From Dehalococcoidia bacterium (GTDB lineage Bacteria; Chloroflexota; Dehalococcoidia; SpSt-223), in NCBI GenBank assembly GCA_025054935.1, contig JANWZD010000002.1, forward strand, positions 16,149 through 80,148: a DNA stretch of 64,000 nt, in the 5' to 3' direction. Positions 62,332 through 64,000 of this stretch are shown piece after piece; positions within the stretch are counted from its first letter, which is position 1, and each line of letters begins with the position of its first letter. The notes under the pieces were generated by a model. That model had not been told where the DNA came from. It saw only the letters and a list, made by a program, of their open reading frames with translations, and made no database searches. Made by a program: the position numbers and the translations under genes.

Positions 62332-63222
62332 TCAGCGGTGCGACCGCCGCCAACTGAGCGGGGTGACGCCGTGGATCCGGCGGAACTGCCGGATGAAGTA
62401 CGTTGGGTCGGCGTAGCCGACACGCTCGCCGATCGTCGCGATGTCTTCGTCTGTTTCAACGAGCAAGCGGCGCGCTTCGATCATGCGGCGAGCGGTGATC
62501 CATTCGAGCACCGTCCGCCCGGTTGCGTTTCGGATCGTGGTCGTCAGGTAGCCGGGCGTGCGGCCAACCGCGCGGGCAACGTCGACTAGCGAAATCGGCT
62601 CGGCGAAATGATCGTTGATGTAATTGAGGACAGCCTCCACCACGGGGCGGCGCGGAGCGGCGTGGTTATCGAGAAGAGGAGAGACGAGCCGCGCTGCGTC
62701 GATCAAGATGAGCTTGAGGAGCGCGTGGGCGGCCTCCCGGTAGCCTAGGCGCGGCAGCTCGAGTTCATGGGTGAGGCTTCGGAGGCGCGCTTCCCACCGC
62801 GGACGGTCTTCCGGCGGGATGGAGAGGTAACTCAACTCAATGCCGGGCGGACGCGCGAAAGGCAGCAGAGCGGGGTTTTCGGGCCAGACGAGGGAATCAA
62901 ACTCCAGCCGGCCGTCCCCAAGGGCGTCGGCAACAAAAAAGACAATCCAGCCCGCCGCCTGCTCTTCTTCGTAGCTATCGTGCACCTCGCCCGGAGCGAT
63001 GAGGAAGAGGTCGCCTGCTTGGGTCTCCCGCCGGACGGCGCCTGCCCGATGCCACCCGCCTCCCTGCTGGATGTAGACGAGCACAAAAAAGTCATGGACG
63101 TGGGGACCGAAATGGTCAAGCGGCCGCCCCTGCTCGAAGCGGGCGATGCCGAGTTGGGGCCGGTCCGGAGGCGGATAGACTGAGCGCGTGCGGTACGGCT
63201 TGGCAGGAACGTTGCGCAGCAT
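62332..63222 (-). CDS. AraC-family transcriptional regulator
   Basis: 296 residues. An N-terminal cupin-like sensor (HFGPHVHDFFVLVYIQQGGGWHRAGAVRRETQAGDLFLIAPGEVHDSYE) and two C-terminal AraC HTHs (EAVLNYINDHFAEPISLVDVARAVGRTPGYLTTTIRNATGRTVLEWITARRMIEARRLLVETDEDIATIGERVGYADPTYFIRQFRRIHGVTPLSWR). It binds a small ligand through the cupin and controls unknown genes. ATG at 63222 has GAGG upstream; an in-frame start at 63288 is less likely. Divergent from a PPOX gene, a possible target. Confidence 0.9.
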   Translation of the reverse strand: MLRNVPAKPYRTRSVYPPPDRPQLGIARFEQGRPLDHFGPHVHDFFVLVYIQQGGGWHRAGAVRRETQAGDLFLIAPGEVHDSYEEEQAAGWIVFFVADALGDGRLEFDSLVWPENPALLPFARPPGIELSYLSIPPEDRPRWEARLRSLTHELELPRLGYREAAHALLKLILIDAARLVSPLLDNHAAPRRPVVEAVLNYINDHFAEPISLVDVARAVGRTPGYLTTTIRNATGRTVLEWITARRMIEARRLLVETDEDIATIGERVGYADPTYFIRQFRRIHGVTPLSWRRSHR

Positions 63223-63340
63223 GCTGCCTCGCGCCGGTATCAGCCCTCCCCGCGCAATTCTACGCCAAATTTGCCCACCGCTTCGCAATTTCTGCGCCGA
63301 GCGCCGGCCGTGCTAGACTGCGCTCGCGGAGGAGACCCTC

Positions 63341-63898
63341 ATGGCAGACCGCCCCCCTTTGGACGCGGAGACGAAGGCGCGCGTCCGCGACGAGGCGATC
63401 GCGCTGATCGGCAGCCGCCGGATCGGCATTCTGGTCACGTATCCTCCGGGCGAGCCGTTCCCGCGGCTGAGAGCCATGGGTTTCGTTCACGACGGCTGGG
63501 TGTTCTACGTGTCAACGAGGCGCGGATGGCGGAAAGCAGCAGAGGTTGCCGCCAATCCTCATGTTAGTCTCCTCTTCTCTGACACGGCAAAACGCGCTGA
63601 CCATTTCATCCAGGTTGACTGCCGCGCCATCGAGGTGAGCGGCGGGGAGTTCGACCGCTGGCAGGAGAAGCGGTATCAGAAGGAGGGGGAGGCGCTCCGG
63701 CGTGCCACGGCGGGGATGACGCGTGACGACTGGGTCGGCTGGCGGCTCGAACCGCTCCGCGTGCGGATCAACGGACATATCAGCAGCGGACCATGGAGTG
63801 AAGCGCCCGTCGTCCTCTCCCGCCACGAACTCGGACTGCCGCCGCTCGGCAGGCCGCTCACGGGTCCAGCCGGCTCCGATGGAGAGCGGTCGGGATAA
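63341..63898 (+). CDS. PPOX-class flavin/F420-binding protein
   Basis: 185 residues with a split-barrel fold: SRRIGILVTYPPGEPFPRLRAMGFVHDGWVFYVSTRRGWRKAAEVAANPHVSLLFSDTA, and QVDCRAIEVSGGEFDRWQEKRYQKEGEALRRATAGMTRDDWVGWRLEPLRVRINGH. It resembles pyridoxamine phosphate oxidase-like proteins of the DUF1697/PPOX type. GGAGGAG precedes the ATG. The substrate and cofactor are unknown. TAGACT at 63314-63319 may be its -10 box. Confidence 0.82.
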   Translation: MADRPPLDAETKARVRDEAIALIGSRRIGILVTYPPGEPFPRLRAMGFVHDGWVFYVSTRRGWRKAAEVAANPHVSLLFSDTAKRADHFIQVDCRAIEVSGGEFDRWQEKRYQKEGEALRRATAGMTRDDWVGWRLEPLRVRINGHISSGPWSEAPVVLSRHELGLPPLGRPLTGPAGSDGERSG

Positions 63899-64000
63899 CG
63901 AGGAGCCGCTCGGCGAGCCGACCGGGCGGCTCCGGCAGCGCGAAGTTGACTGGCGGCTCAAGACCGACGTCGACGGCGGGGACAGCGCGCGGCGCTGGCT
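63857..64000. other. Partial coding sequence at window end, strand undecided
   Basis: Two frames stay open to the edge. On the plus strand, ATG at 63878 opens ...GEPTGRLRQREVDWRLKTDVDGGDSARRW. On the minus strand, a frame reads VPAVDVGLEPPVNFALPEPPG and ends at a TGA at 63857-63859. Third-position GC is a little higher for the plus frame. Neither can be named or decided from this fragment. Confidence 0.3.

Overview
The window is about 64 kb of high-GC bacterial chromosome with third codon positions dominated by G and C. Long antisense open frames are common but are compositional shadows. Gene content suggests Chloroflexota, possibly a thermophilic lineage. The pointers are a Ser/Thr kinase and a subtilase with Thr-Pro-rich linkers, DUF2851 and DUF169 proteins, split-soret PPOX proteins, a UGSC-type protein, heme A synthesis genes and many short-leader or leaderless genes. 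This assignment is inference; there is no rRNA marker. I found no insertion sequence, CRISPR array, prophage or attachment site.

Layout. 1-972: 3' part of a GH5 glycosidase gene with an abrupt internal change of codon use. 969-9628 (minus): an eight-gene glycan operon (receiver-like protein, two GT2, two GT4, a multi-pass GT-C-like protein, a DUF1616-like membrane protein, a flippase). 9629-10921: gene-poor. 10922-12599: two convergent NarL-type response regulators. 12819-14301: a DtxR/MntR-type regulator, a membrane protein, and a promoter-plus-palindrome that points into the end of the regulator gene. 14409-19415: DUF169 protein, heme A pathway (ctaB, ctaA, a cox2-type membrane hairpin), an SDR and a DUF2851 protein. 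19387-23797: enoyl-CoA hydratase and metH. 23919-28122: promoter, operator and the operon nrtR-nadB-nadC-nadA for de novo NAD synthesis. 28285-33123: Ser/Thr kinase, GNAT protein, yajC, and an ECF sigma factor with a membrane anti-sigma candidate and a DUF5666 protein. 33208-40952: alpha/beta-hydrolase-fold protein, sua5, aldo/keto reductase and galE, a PPOX protein, and a LolA-like protein with a MacB-type ABC transporter. 41031-45741: a second glycan cluster (GT-C protein, methyltransferase, Wzt/Wzm-type exporter). 45933-50267: subtilase, mtaB, amaP, scpB. 50257-56320: isochorismatase-like hydrolase, PaaK-like ligase, peptide-binding lipoprotein, membrane protein, RfaE2-like nucleotidyltransferase and an FHA protein. 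56730-56805: tRNA-Phe. 57202-63898: CitE-like lyase with divergent LysR regulator, a SirB-like protein, an unknown protein, a UGSC pair, an AraC regulator and a PPOX protein.

The most notable element is 60653-62172. An uncharacterised protein is translationally coupled to a UGSC-family protein whose frame is interrupted only by a TGA at codon 96. That codon sits exactly where the family has Cys or selenocysteine, and a SECIS-like hairpin follows it. I interpret it as a selenoprotein. The second is the NAD operon, where a perfect inverted repeat is centred on the ATG of its own regulator nrtR and the transcript appears leaderless. Several other genes also have a -10-like hexamer 6-9 bp before the start codon and no Shine-Dalgarno sequence, which suggests leaderless translation is frequent here.
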